Origin: Methylophilales bacterium MBRSF5
Lineage (GTDB): Bacteria > Pseudomonadota > Gammaproteobacteria > Burkholderiales > Methylophilaceae
Direction of reading: 5' to 3'
Length of the DNA: 64,000 nt
Assembly: GCA_001044335.1 (NCBI GenBank)
Contig: CP011001.1
Location: forward strand, 1 to 64,000
Below, piece by piece: positions 15,835 to 24,356 of this stretch. Both the position numbers and the translations under genes were made by a program. The notes below the pieces were generated by a model. The model was not told the origin of the DNA. It saw only the letters and a list, made by a program, of their open reading frames with translations, and did not search any database. Every line of letters starts with the position of its first letter. Position 1 is the first letter of the stretch.

Positions 15835-17662
15835 GAAAAATAGGTTACTCTTATTTTTTCTTCCAGTTTTATTGATTTACTCGTCAATACTACCGCTGTA
15901 TGCAATTTTAAGTTTTTTTCTATGCTGGTTAATGACAAAAACATTAACTAGAAAACAAATTATTTTTAGATTATCTTACCTAATAACAGTAATCAGTAAT
16001 CTATATGCTTACCAGAACATCTTTGCTGCTGAATTTTGGATCATCTTACTATTACTAATAATCCCCTTGGCAATTCGTTATGATAAAGAAAAATACAATA
16101 GCCTATCTTTATCAATTGTAAGCTTTATTACTGCCTCAATATTTATTTTTAAACCTAGTTTTTTTACAACAATCTTTATATTTATTTGGATAAATTTTTT
16201 TCTGGCAATCTACATAAATTATAAGTTTAATTATCAACTCAATATGAATGCAGTAAATTGGAGTAGGTTAATTAAATTCTTAACGTCAACCATATTCATA
16301 GTCACCATCATCTTTTTAATTATTCCCAGATTTCAGGTGACATTAATAAGTAATAAAAATCAGAAAAATGATATCGGACTGGAAGATACATTAAACCTTC
16401 AAAATGATAGTTTTATAAGTACTGAAAAAAATGAGATATATAAGATAAAAATAGATGGCTCATTAAAAAAAATACCCTACTGGAAAGTATTTGTTTTATC
16501 TAATTATGATAATTTTGAATGGAGTAAAAATCAGGAATCTTTAGAATATATTCCAAAGTCAATAAACTTTGATGAAAATTATTCATATAAAATTATTAAG
16601 AATAAAAACATTTCTCAAAAGAACCTTCCTGTTCTAGGAAACTACCCAATTAAATCAGGGGTGCACAAAAATAAAATTACAGTTGATGGTGAATTAATAC
16701 TAGATAAAAAATTGATCAATCAGTATACAGAGGTAGTAATTCAATCCTCTGAGAGTATTGAGGTGGAGAGAACAATAAATTATTCTCATGAAAAAAAATC
16801 TAAACTGACTCAGTGGGCTATAGATGAATATCAAAAAATTAATGATGAAAGAGATTTTGTAGATTTTATAAATAATTACTTCAAGAAAAATTTCAAATAT
16901 AAGATTAATGATTTAGGCCTTAATAAAAATAATCCCATTGATAGTTTCTTTTTTGATAAAAAGAATGGGAGCTGTACCCACTTTGCATCAACAATGGCAC
17001 ACATCTTGAGAGCAAATGATATTCCTGCAAATGTTGTTATAGGATACGTGGGCGGGGAGTGGAATAATTTTGGAAAGTTTATGACTGTATTTTCAGACAA
17101 TGCACATGCATGGGTTGAAGCAAAAATTAATAATCAATGGGTTTATGTTGATCCAACTTCTTATGTTGATAGCACAGGTCTTAATCATGTTGAGTTTAAT
17201 TTTTTTGATCAAAATCTGAATAAAAGCTTATTAGAAAATATTAGCGACTACATAAGTTTTTTAGACATTACTATTTCAAAAAAAATTATGAATTATGGAT
17301 ACTCGAAGAAAAATTCATCACAATTCATAGATTATATTGAGATTTTGCTTTTCATATCTGTACCAGGTTTTTTTATTCTTTTGATTATCTATATTTATAG
17401 AAATATCAAAGAATTTGAGCTTCATCCGCTTAATAGATTAGAAAAAAATTACAGGCAGATCTTGATAAAGCAGGGCCATAAAATAAATCCACAGAATAGT
17501 TTACATGTTATGGAGTTTTCCAAAAATACTTCACATGAGACCAAGCAAAAGATACGGTTAATAAATAGAAAGATACTCGAACTTAAATATGGACTTAATA
17601 AAAATTATAGTGAAATTAAAGCAGTAACTAGTTTGATTAAAAGTGAATTGCGGGATAAATAG
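15803..17662 (+). CDS. membrane transglutaminase-like protein (TgpA type)
   Basis: The 619-residue protein has an N-terminal bundle of about six membrane helices, then a periplasmic transglutaminase core with the Cys-His-Asp triad (NGSCTHFASTMAH; DNAHAWVEAK; WVYVDPTSY), then one more helix near residue 510-530 and a C-terminal cytoplasmic tail. This matches TgpA of the MoxR/DUF58 operon, which acts in the periplasm. Its stop is 2 nt before the left att site of the tRNA-Phe element, so the element borders but does not interrupt it. Confidence 0.9.
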   Translation: MLRLNHSQLLKKNRLLLFFLPVLLIYSSILPLYAILSFFLCWLMTKTLTRKQIIFRLSYLITVISNLYAYQNIFAAEFWIILLLLIIPLAIRYDKEKYNSLSLSIVSFITASIFIFKPSFFTTIFIFIWINFFLAIYINYKFNYQLNMNAVNWSRLIKFLTSTIFIVTIIFLIIPRFQVTLISNKNQKNDIGLEDTLNLQNDSFISTEKNEIYKIKIDGSLKKIPYWKVFVLSNYDNFEWSKNQESLEYIPKSINFDENYSYKIIKNKNISQKNLPVLGNYPIKSGVHKNKITVDGELILDKKLINQYTEVVIQSSESIEVERTINYSHEKKSKLTQWAIDEYQKINDERDFVDFINNYFKKNFKYKINDLGLNKNNPIDSFFFDKKNGSCTHFASTMAHILRANDIPANVVIGYVGGEWNNFGKFMTVFSDNAHAWVEAKINNQWVYVDPTSYVDSTGLNHVEFNFFDQNLNKSLLENISDYISFLDITISKKIMNYGYSKKNSSQFIDYIEILLFISVPGFFILLIIYIYRNIKEFELHPLNRLEKNYRQILIKQGHKINPQNSLHVMEFSKNTSHETKQKIRLINRKILELKYGLNKNYSEIKAVTSLIKSELRDK

Positions 17663-17663
17663 A

Positions 17664-17725
17664 TGGTGGCCAGAGACAGAATCGAACTGTCGACACGAGG
17701 ATTTTCAGTCCACTGCTCTACCAAC
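17664..17725 (-). repeat. attL: tRNA-Phe 3' fragment
   Basis: 62 bases identical to 21441-21502, covering the 3' CCA through GTTGG of the D loop in minus orientation. Beyond 17725 the sequence diverges and the 5' acceptor half is missing, so this is not a functional tRNA. Its other end is 2 nt from the transglutaminase stop. Confidence 0.95.
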
Positions 17726-17768
17726 AAACCCCTTTATTTATAGGTCTTTCACTGTCAGTTAATCACAT

Positions 17769-17799
17769 TTGTCCTTCAAAAAAGACAGATAAAGGACAG
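17769..17799. other. putative integrase arm-type sites, left end
   Basis: TGTCCTT (17770-17776), a degenerate AAGACAG (17782-17788) and AAGGACA (17792-17798) lie about 45-73 bp inside attL. The same heptamer recurs at the right end and near the tRNA-His scar, suggesting integrase binding. Confidence 0.55.
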
Positions 17800-17836
17800 G
17801 ATATATCATTCGTAAAAAAATTCCAATGGGTCAAAA

Positions 17837-17864
17837 TTGATGAAAGTTTGATGAGGTGTATAAT
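17837..17864 (+). promoter_or_regulatory. sigma70-type promoter for the cargo operon
   Basis: TTGATG, a 16-bp spacer and a perfect TATAAT sit 28 bp before the TTG start of the barrel gene. The cargo therefore appears to have its own promoter and not to depend on read-through from the host operon. Confidence 0.65.
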
Positions 17865-17891
17865 TGTATGCCCGAAATTTGAATTATTGAT

Positions 17892-18896
17892 TTGAAAAAA
17901 TTTTTACTAGTTATTTCTGTTCTTTTTTTAACTTTTAGTGCTATTGCTATTGATGAGCTTCATTTAAAAAATAATGACAATTTTTTTACAGATGATGGTT
18001 ATGAATCTGACAATAGAACCGCTAATAAAAATCAATCGTCATCAAAATATTTTAATCTTGGCAAATCATTATTAGCAGGTAATACAGACTCACTTAAAAG
18101 TACCGCCATTAATGCTTTAACTGCAGAGGGTATTGGTGTATCAAAGTCATTTCTTGAGAAGTATTTCCCAACAGTTGAAATCAGTGCGAATTTTGGCGAC
18201 CCATCAAAACCAACTGCAGGTATTTTAGTTGTTGCACCATTGAGTGATATTAATGATGTTAAAAATACCTTTTTTACACAATTAAGTTCTTTTTATACTG
18301 ACAATAGAACAACGGTTAATATTGGATTCGGTTATCGTAGGCTGGAATTTGATAATAAATTACTTTTAGGAGCTAATGTTTTTTATGACCATGAATTTCC
18401 TTATGACCATCAACGAACTTCCGTTGGTTTAGAAGCTAGAACAACTGTAGGTGAGGTTAATTTTAATCAATATTGGGGTATATCAGGCTGGAAAGATGGC
18501 AGAAATGGTCTTGAAGAAAGAGCACTGGGGGGAACTGACATTGAGGTTGGTATTCCTTTACCTTATATGAACTGGGCTAAATTTTATGCTCGCTCGTTTG
18601 TCTGGAATGCAGTCGATGGAGTAAATGATATAAAAGGTAATGATATTTCTCTGCAGGCAAGAATGAAAGGGTTCATTATTGAGGCTGGACATAGAACATA
18701 TAACACTTTATCTGATGAGGATTTTATTAGAGTTTCCTACAATTTAAATGCAGATAAATCTGATGAGGATTTTCAATGGTTTAGTGAAACAGCATATAAG
18801 TTAGCTTCAATGGAAAAACATAGGTTCGATAAAGTCAGAAGAGAGAATCTTATTGTTAAACAAAGAAGAGGGGCTTTAAGAGTCATTACCCGATGA
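17892..18896 (+). CDS. inverse autotransporter beta-barrel protein without passenger
   Basis: A TTG start opens a signal peptide (about residues 1-19, ending FSAIAID). Residues ~75-300 form the intimin/invasin-type beta-domain: EISANFGDPSKP, NIGFGYRRLEFDNKLLLGANVFYDHEF, SVGLEARTTVGEVNFNQYWGIS. The post-barrel linker (FDKVRRENLIVKQRR) that normally leads into Ig-like passenger domains is present, but the protein stops about 12 residues later. So an outer-membrane barrel is made with nothing to export in cis. The stop overlaps the next ATG (ATGA), implying coupled translation and a possible partner. The barrel assignment is confident; the partnership is inferred. Confidence 0.85.
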   Translation: MKKFLLVISVLFLTFSAIAIDELHLKNNDNFFTDDGYESDNRTANKNQSSSKYFNLGKSLLAGNTDSLKSTAINALTAEGIGVSKSFLEKYFPTVEISANFGDPSKPTAGILVVAPLSDINDVKNTFFTQLSSFYTDNRTTVNIGFGYRRLEFDNKLLLGANVFYDHEFPYDHQRTSVGLEARTTVGEVNFNQYWGISGWKDGRNGLEERALGGTDIEVGIPLPYMNWAKFYARSFVWNAVDGVNDIKGNDISLQARMKGFIIEAGHRTYNTLSDEDFIRVSYNLNADKSDEDFQWFSETAYKLASMEKHRFDKVRRENLIVKQRRGALRVITR

Positions 18897-19975
18897 AAAA
18901 TATTGTCTTTTTCTTAATTCTATTTTTTACATCTAGTCTGTTAAATGCAGCCCCAACCTCACTGGAGCCTTTCTGTTCTTCCAGTCAGTTAGGTTGGAGT
19001 AAAGACAGTTGTATCTCACCTTGTTCAGAATTAACCGTTGATGGCTCATATGGTTCTAATTCACTTGGGGATGGTTCGGTAGGATTTTGTTATGGGCAAG
19101 CTACTGTATATAAATTTACTATTAAAAAAATCCAATTAGGAGTGTATGCAAATACAGCAGAAAAATGCACCATATATGAAGGTAACTTATTAGTTGATTC
19201 TGGAACATCATCGCCAGGCACTATTATTTCTGGAGGCTCACCTGATTTTTCAACATGTAAAGATGGCATCACCTACGATACGGTGTATATCACAACCAGC
19301 AGAATCATTGATTATGCAGCAAATACCAATTATCCAGATGGATCTGGTTCTGTTGCTAGAACGACATCGTATTGTTCAAGTGCGACTTTAAATGATTCAT
19401 CACCTGGAAGCATGCCTTGGTTAGATGTGATGTCGGGAGGTAATTACAGCGATGCCTCAAAATGTCATGTGAGGGAGAGTGTTACATGGAATACTCATTA
19501 TCAAAAAGCAGCCTCATCTCCAACAACCACTGATTTTTCAAGTTCTTCAAATGTGACAAAAGAATGGGACGACTGGAAAAGTATCTACTTAAATTCATTG
19601 AGTGATTTCTCAAATCCAGCTTCAGCTCAAATTGATAGTGAGGGTTACTATAGAGAATATGATTCAGATTCTAGTGGCTTTTCAAATGATCTTTCTGCAT
19701 ATGTTGCTGATTACCAAGCTGATACTATTGTTCAAAAATTAACAACTGATAGTGGGGTGGTTGATATTTTTGGAGGCTATCCATTTGACTCTGAATCACC
19801 TCATGAAATTGCTATAAGTATTTATGCACAAAATAGAAATGAAACTGGAAAAGAATATGGAGCCAGATTTTATTTTTTAAGAAACGGCACAACAGCTGAA
19901 TTTATTGGGACTAATCCTTCCAATTCAGGCCTATATTTATCAATTATCCAACTTAACCAAAAAGCACCCTTTTAA
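18893..19975 (+). CDS. secreted cysteine-rich protein, possible partner of the barrel
   Basis: The 360-residue protein has a signal peptide (about 1-20, ending LLNAAP). The mature part holds about nine cysteines, mostly in the first 190 residues, with many Ser/Thr/Gly, and has no membrane segment or known domain that I recognise. The C-terminal ~80 residues look beta-rich (GVVDIFGGYPFD; GARFYFLRNGTTAEFIG). It overlaps the barrel gene by 4 nt. A separately encoded surface or exported partner of the passenger-less barrel is the natural hypothesis. An effector or adhesin role is possible; nothing proves one. Confidence 0.65.
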   Translation: MKNIVFFLILFFTSSLLNAAPTSLEPFCSSSQLGWSKDSCISPCSELTVDGSYGSNSLGDGSVGFCYGQATVYKFTIKKIQLGVYANTAEKCTIYEGNLLVDSGTSSPGTIISGGSPDFSTCKDGITYDTVYITTSRIIDYAANTNYPDGSGSVARTTSYCSSATLNDSSPGSMPWLDVMSGGNYSDASKCHVRESVTWNTHYQKAASSPTTTDFSSSSNVTKEWDDWKSIYLNSLSDFSNPASAQIDSEGYYREYDSDSSGFSNDLSAYVADYQADTIVQKLTTDSGVVDIFGGYPFDSESPHEIAISIYAQNRNETGKEYGARFYFLRNGTTAEFIGTNPSNSGLYLSIIQLNQKAPF

Positions 19976-20415
19976 TTAGTTGTTAAATCATAAAGTTTTT
20001 CGGGATTATAAAAAGAGAAATTAAATAAATAATCGATTAAAAACTATTTAAACACTGTCAATTTGTTACTTCTCTATAGACATATAAATTGATTATTTTT
20101 AAATATAACTAGAAAATTAACCAAGCACTTTCATTTCTATTCCAATATTTTCAATATTAGATCTAGCAGCTTTGAGTCATCATACTTTGATAAAATCATT
20201 TTTCGCTCCATGCTTTGAGGCACCGCTCAAAATGATTATTTAACTGTTTTTAAAGCTGTTTATTTAATTGCTAAATAAAATTTGATTTTATCATATTTTT
20301 GCTACTAGATACAGGGATAAAAAAGTGCATAGCATTAAATTAGTAATAAAATCAATAAGTTATACTAGAATTATTTTTAGTCAGTCATCCTAAATCAGTC
20401 AAGCTAGATTGCTTT
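19976..20415. other. 440-bp non-coding stretch in the element, with a two-step inverted repeat
   Basis: No convincing gene is seen on either strand. At 20194-20237 an outer arm AATCAT/ATGATT encloses an inner perfect TTTGAG-GCACCG-CTCAAA hairpin (20214-20231). This could be a small RNA, an excisionase or protein-binding site, or the shared 3' end of the convergent cargo and integrase units. Confidence 0.45.
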
Positions 20416-21384
20416 TTACCTCATCATTTTGCCTAATAAATGAGTGGTTTGGATGTGGGTATAACGCTTTAACACCTGCATACTTTGATGACCAGAAATG
20501 GTGGCGACTTCCATTGGATTGAGTCCTTTTTCAAAGAATCGTGAGACGGCTTCATGGCGTAAGGTATGGAAAGAAGCGTTAGGTATACCTGCTCGCTTAC
20601 ATGCCCTATAGAAGGCTACAGAGACCGCATGAGAGGTGATATTGAATAGCCTTTCTCCCTGCAGACGGGTTTGGTGTTGTAAGATTTTTGCTACCTTGTT
20701 AGTCATCGGAATATAGCGGTCATGATAGTTTTTTGTATTGCGTACAGTAATCATGCGTTTCTTAAAATCACAATCATTCACTCTTAATTTAACAATCTCA
20801 CTCACTCTCATAGCTGTATCAAGTGCTATATGAATCAGTAAAGGAAGAAGTGAGGATTGACTATGCTGACAGATGCGATGAATGTCATCATCACTTAATC
20901 GTGTGTCTCTTGATTGCGGTAGTCGAGGTCGTCTAATCTTAAGCACAGGATTATTTAAGTTATCAAAACCCCATTCGGTTCTTGCAATAGTAAATAAGTG
21001 GGAAAGTATCGCCAAATATAATCGAATGGTGTTGGGGGATTTAAGTTCTTTAATCAGCTGGTCTCGAAACGAACTAATGTGTTGCGATTTAATGGTTCTC
21101 ATCTTTAGAGATACGATGGGGTGAAGCAGAATTTTATTGATGCGATAGTTATCAGGTTGAGGATGTTTTTTAGTCGGTAAAATCTCTTTTTGGTAACGCT
21201 GCAATAAAGTCTTTAAAGCGATGTCTTGGTTCGCCACTTCAATGCCTAAATCAATTTCACGCTCTTGTTGTCGTGCCCAAACTTTAGCATCTTCTTTGTA
21301 GACAAAAGTTTTAGAAATGGGTGGATTATTGCGTCGTTGAATACGCACTTGCCATTTGTTGTTTCTTTTGCGATAAGTAGCCAT
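20416..21384 (-). CDS. tyrosine recombinase, integrase of the tRNA-Phe element
   Basis: The 322-residue integrase has an N-terminal arm-binding region (MATYRKRNNKWQVRIQRRNN), a SAM-like core-binding domain (about 60-160), and a catalytic domain with Arg (TAMRVSEIVKLR), HxxR (HTLRHEAVSRF), His (SGHQSMQVL) and the nucleophile Tyr (KRYTHI). The ATG at 21384 is used; a longer frame to 21501 runs through the tRNA and is not credible. It sits 57 bp from the tRNA 3' end, the normal place for a tRNA-targeting integrase. It is complete and looks active. Confidence 0.93.
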   Translation of the reverse strand: MATYRKRNNKWQVRIQRRNNPPISKTFVYKEDAKVWARQQEREIDLGIEVANQDIALKTLLQRYQKEILPTKKHPQPDNYRINKILLHPIVSLKMRTIKSQHISSFRDQLIKELKSPNTIRLYLAILSHLFTIARTEWGFDNLNNPVLKIRRPRLPQSRDTRLSDDDIHRICQHSQSSLLPLLIHIALDTAMRVSEIVKLRVNDCDFKKRMITVRNTKNYHDRYIPMTNKVAKILQHQTRLQGERLFNITSHAVSVAFYRACKRAGIPNASFHTLRHEAVSRFFEKGLNPMEVATISGHQSMQVLKRYTHIQTTHLLGKMMR

Positions 21385-21398
21385 CAAACTCTCCAAAA

Positions 21399-21416
21399 AA
21401 GGACAGCTGAAGGACA
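21399..21416. other. putative integrase arm-type sites, right end
   Basis: Two direct AAGGACA heptamers (21399-21405 and 21410-21416) are spaced 11 bp apart, one helical turn, between the integrase start and the tRNA 3' end. They match the sites at the left end. Confidence 0.6.
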
Positions 21417-21440
21417 AAAGTAAAGGGGTGTTCAAAAGAG

Positions 21441-21517
21441 TGGTGGCCAGAGACAGAATCGAACTGTCGACACGAGGATTTTCAGTCCACTGCTCTACCA
21501 ACTGAGCTATCTGGCCA
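21441..21517 (-). tRNA. tRNA-Phe (GAA)
   Basis: The complete cloverleaf reads on the minus strand from TGGCCAG to an encoded CCA. The anticodon stem-loop GGACTGAAAATCC gives anticodon GAA. The D loop (AGTTGGTAGA) and T arm (GTTCGATTC) are normal. The element's right att repeat covers 21441-21502, so the gene was kept intact by the integrated copy of its 3' end. Confidence 0.97.
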
Positions 21518-21558
21518 AATTTGAACGTGAAATTATATCAAATAATGATAATGAAAGG

Positions 21559-22116
21559 CTAACTTCTTTGTATGAATTTTACGAAATAGTTTCTTAGATT
21601 AAGTTGATATAAAGTATAGACAATCGATCCGTATAATAGGTTGGGTATCAAATAAGCAGGGAAATAATTCCAACCATGCTGTATGGATGTGAAGAATGAA
21701 GGACTCCCAAACCTATCGGAGAACATGTAGTAAGTATTTGTTGAGATAATGAAAGCCAGGGTTGTGCTGACAAAAACTAACACAAAAAATATGTTGAATT
21801 TAATATCGTAATTTTTAATTATCTTACCAGTGAAGAACATCACAAGGTACGTTGGAATCAGACCCCAATATCCATCCGTTAAACAAAATGCTAAGCTGTT
21901 ATCAAAAAAACCAGAACCAAAATCAATAACTGCAGCAAGAATAAAAAATACACAAAAAAGTAAGATAGAAGGTATCAATAGACCTAAACATAGAAAAATA
22001 ATTAGACTAGCATCAGGAATTGAAAACTCAGTTAAAAAATGACTCCCTCTTGTAAAAAACATCATAAAAACCAATGAGCTCATTATTAATACGTTATTTT
22101 TGTTAAACATTTGCAT
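21559..22116 (-). CDS. btuM: BtuM-type cobalamin transporter (solitary ECF S-component-like)
   Basis: The 185-residue protein has about six membrane helices. A conserved-looking segment SLAFCLTDGYWGLIPTY puts a Cys near residue 78; BtuM proteins use a Cys around residue 80 to decyanate cobalamin. The start overlaps the btuB stop (TAATG), so translation is coupled, and the pair sits behind a cobalamin riboswitch. BtuM works without an ECF energising module, and no btuCDF is seen in the window. The assignment rests on context, size and this motif. Confidence 0.7.
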   Translation of the reverse strand: MQMFNKNNVLIMSSLVFMMFFTRGSHFLTEFSIPDASLIIFLCLGLLIPSILLFCVFFILAAVIDFGSGFFDNSLAFCLTDGYWGLIPTYLVMFFTGKIIKNYDIKFNIFFVLVFVSTTLAFIISTNTYYMFSDRFGSPSFFTSIQHGWNYFPAYLIPNLLYGSIVYTLYQLNLRNYFVKFIQRS

Positions 22117-24095
22117 TATATTTCTACTTCCATTCCAATAAACCATGTTCTTCTAAAATTATACGGATAAATTGCACCATATGTATCACTTGTTGTTGTT
22201 CTTACACCATTTTTTTGATTGAAAATATTATTTACCGATGCAAACACGCTAATCGTTGAAAACTTGTCAAATTTACCAAGATTATATTTAATAAAGGCAT
22301 TTGTTGATTCATAGGAGGGAGACATCATATTTGCATTATTATCGAAGTCATCAAAAATAAAACTTCTGTCTCTCCAGACATGATTTAAAGATGCTGTTAG
22401 ATTTTCATGTTGATAATTAATACCAAAGTTTATTGAATTCTTCGGAACACCGGGAAGAAGTTTTCCGCTTGGAAAAGTTGATGAATCTGTATCATTCAAT
22501 ATTTTTGCGATTGTGTATGCATAATTAAATTTAACATCAAAGTTTTCATTGAGCTTTCGCATTAAGAATATTTCATAGCCATATTTATTTGTTCGATCAA
22601 TATTTTCATTGATAAATGTTGATGGGTTATAAACTATTTCATTATCAAGGTCCGCATAAAAGGTATTAACTTTTAACTTTTGTTTTTGATCAATGTAGTT
22701 AATACCCAATGTTATGGTTCTGCTTTGCATTGGTTTTATATTTGGGTTGAGTGTGTCGTAAGCGGCTGTACCAAAATTGTATGGGAGAAGCCTATCAATA
22801 TCTTGCGACTGCATACTTTTTGAAAAATTTGTAAACAAGTTAATTTTTTTATTCAATAAGTAATTCAATCCTAGTTCAAACATGGATAGCTGCTCAGAGT
22901 TCTCAGAATTAATACTTGTGTTGTTAAATTGATTTTTAACTCTTTCTTTTCTTGCTCCATAGGTGACAGAAATTTTTTCTTTCTCATCCAATTTATGTTT
23001 AGCCTGAATGTAGATGGCTTCATTTTGCTTATTAACTTGATTTACTAATGTTTCAGAATTTTGAAATGCGTTGAGTTCTCTCTCGCTCACCGAAACACCT
23101 GAAGTGATATGCAAGCTGTTTAATGAATAATCAAACTCCAAAGCATTTACGAGTGCGCTAGTTTTTCTCAAATTAGTTGAATAATCTCTTGAGTCATATT
23201 TTTTTCGCTGTCCCTGGTGATAAATTTTGACTGAAAAATTATTCGAAAAGTGCGTCACATAATCTAATCCCCAGATATCATCGTTGTAATCGAACTCGTT
23301 ATATTGTCCACCACTCATTGAAGGATCTCTATTAAACTGAAGTCTGGTCAGAGCTGCTGGGAATAGAGAATTAGATTCGGTGTTGGAGTATTTAAAATTC
23401 AGTTGAGAAAAATTATCTGGCTGATAACTCATCTTTATCGTTTGGTTACTTGACTTACTCTTGTCTTTGTTACCCCTAGAATCTTTTTGGCTGAAACCAT
23501 CGTTGCTCTCATAACTTGATGACAATGAAATAGAAAAGTTATCAATCGTTTTTCCTGTGGTAAAAGAGTGATTCTTCTGACCAAAATTTCCATACGCAGA
23601 TGAGATCCGTGTTTTGTCATGATTTTTGGTGTAAATATTTATTGATCCAGCATTGGAGCCATCTCCATGAACAACTGATCCGCTGCCTTTTAAAATTTCT
23701 ATACGATCGATATCCTTAGTATTTATAGTCCCTAAAAAACCTGGTGCCATATCAATATTATTGATTCGATAACCATCTACATTGACAACAATATTTTGAA
23801 ACCCATTTTCAAGTCCATATCCTCTCATATCAATCGATGGGGCAGCCTTGTTGCCTGAGTAAGATGATACGTTGAGTGAGGACTTATTAGATAAAAAATC
23901 AAAAAGATTATTTGTTCCAGAGTTTATTATTTCTTGGTGATCATAGACCTCAACATGATGAGCAGAGTTACTTTCTGAGGTATAAAATTTATTCGAGTAA
24001 ACAATCACTTCATCCGTGTTAAGCTCCTCTGAATAAATCAGTGAGGAGTAAAGGCTGAAGCAAATAACAAAGATAAAAATTATAAAGTGGTACAA
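22116..24095 (-). CDS. btuB: TonB-dependent outer-membrane cobalamin receptor (BtuB-like)
   Basis: A signal peptide (ending around IYSEE) precedes a TonB-box-like DEVIVYSNKF, the plug domain (SIDMRGYGLENGFQNIVVNVDGYRI; DRIEILKGSGSVVHGDGSNAGSINI) and a 22-strand barrel ending in FRRTWFIGMEVEI with a typical C-terminal aromatic strand. The TTG at 24095 is preferred because GGGAGG lies just upstream; a TTG at 24113 is possible. The cobalamin riboswitch upstream points to B12 as substrate. Confidence 0.88.
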   Translation of the reverse strand: MYHFIIFIFVICFSLYSSLIYSEELNTDEVIVYSNKFYTSESNSAHHVEVYDHQEIINSGTNNLFDFLSNKSSLNVSSYSGNKAAPSIDMRGYGLENGFQNIVVNVDGYRINNIDMAPGFLGTINTKDIDRIEILKGSGSVVHGDGSNAGSINIYTKNHDKTRISSAYGNFGQKNHSFTTGKTIDNFSISLSSSYESNDGFSQKDSRGNKDKSKSSNQTIKMSYQPDNFSQLNFKYSNTESNSLFPAALTRLQFNRDPSMSGGQYNEFDYNDDIWGLDYVTHFSNNFSVKIYHQGQRKKYDSRDYSTNLRKTSALVNALEFDYSLNSLHITSGVSVSERELNAFQNSETLVNQVNKQNEAIYIQAKHKLDEKEKISVTYGARKERVKNQFNNTSINSENSEQLSMFELGLNYLLNKKINLFTNFSKSMQSQDIDRLLPYNFGTAAYDTLNPNIKPMQSRTITLGINYIDQKQKLKVNTFYADLDNEIVYNPSTFINENIDRTNKYGYEIFLMRKLNENFDVKFNYAYTIAKILNDTDSSTFPSGKLLPGVPKNSINFGINYQHENLTASLNHVWRDRSFIFDDFDNNANMMSPSYESTNAFIKYNLGKFDKFSTISVFASVNNIFNQKNGVRTTTSDTYGAIYPYNFRRTWFIGMEVEI

Positions 24096-24169
24096 AAGCC
24101 CTCCCAGACTCAAATCATGATGATTAAGCGTCGATAGGAAGCTTAATACTCACCCGTATAAAAAAGATT

Positions 24170-24314
24170 GGCCGGTATCCGGACTCAAGAGACAAAATAT
24201 AACGTCTTCCCAAGAAAATCTCAGTGACTCGTTGTTATATCCACACTCTTTTACCGTTGCGGGGGCAGTATTGGATTTTCACCAATTTCCCGATTATGCC
24301 TATGTTAAGGCCAC
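24170..24314 (-). promoter_or_regulatory. cobalamin riboswitch
   Basis: On the minus strand the leader carries the B12-box core (GGTGAAAATCCAATACTGCC, then CCGCAACGGTAA), the GAGTCACTG and GGGAAGACG segments, and the closing GAGTCCGGATACCGGCC. It would shut off btuB-btuM when adenosylcobalamin is plentiful. Confidence 0.93.
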
Positions 24315-24356
24315 CATCAAACTTGACTATATCATAGGAAAGACTACAATTTCCGT

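Larger units (their letters stand above)
17664..21502. mobile_element. complete 3.8-kb integrative element in tRNA-Phe
   Basis: A perfect 62-bp direct repeat (17664-17725 and 21441-21502) bounds the element. The right copy is part of the intact tRNA-Phe; the left copy is a truncated 3' end. A tyrosine integrase lies next to the tRNA 3' end, in the classical arrangement. Heptamers AAGGACA lie inside both ends. Cargo is two co-transcribed genes, a passenger-less inverse autotransporter and a secreted protein, plus 440 bp without genes. There is no replication, structural or transfer gene, so it would need outside help to move between cells. Confidence 0.9.

Noticed and set aside
17664-17725. 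Second tRNA-Phe gene
   Set aside because: Sequence stops matching at the D loop and has no 5' acceptor strand; it is an att fragment.
21385-21501. N-terminal extension of the integrase through the tRNA
   Set aside because: The extra 39 residues are translated tRNA sequence; the family-like start is the ATG at 21384.
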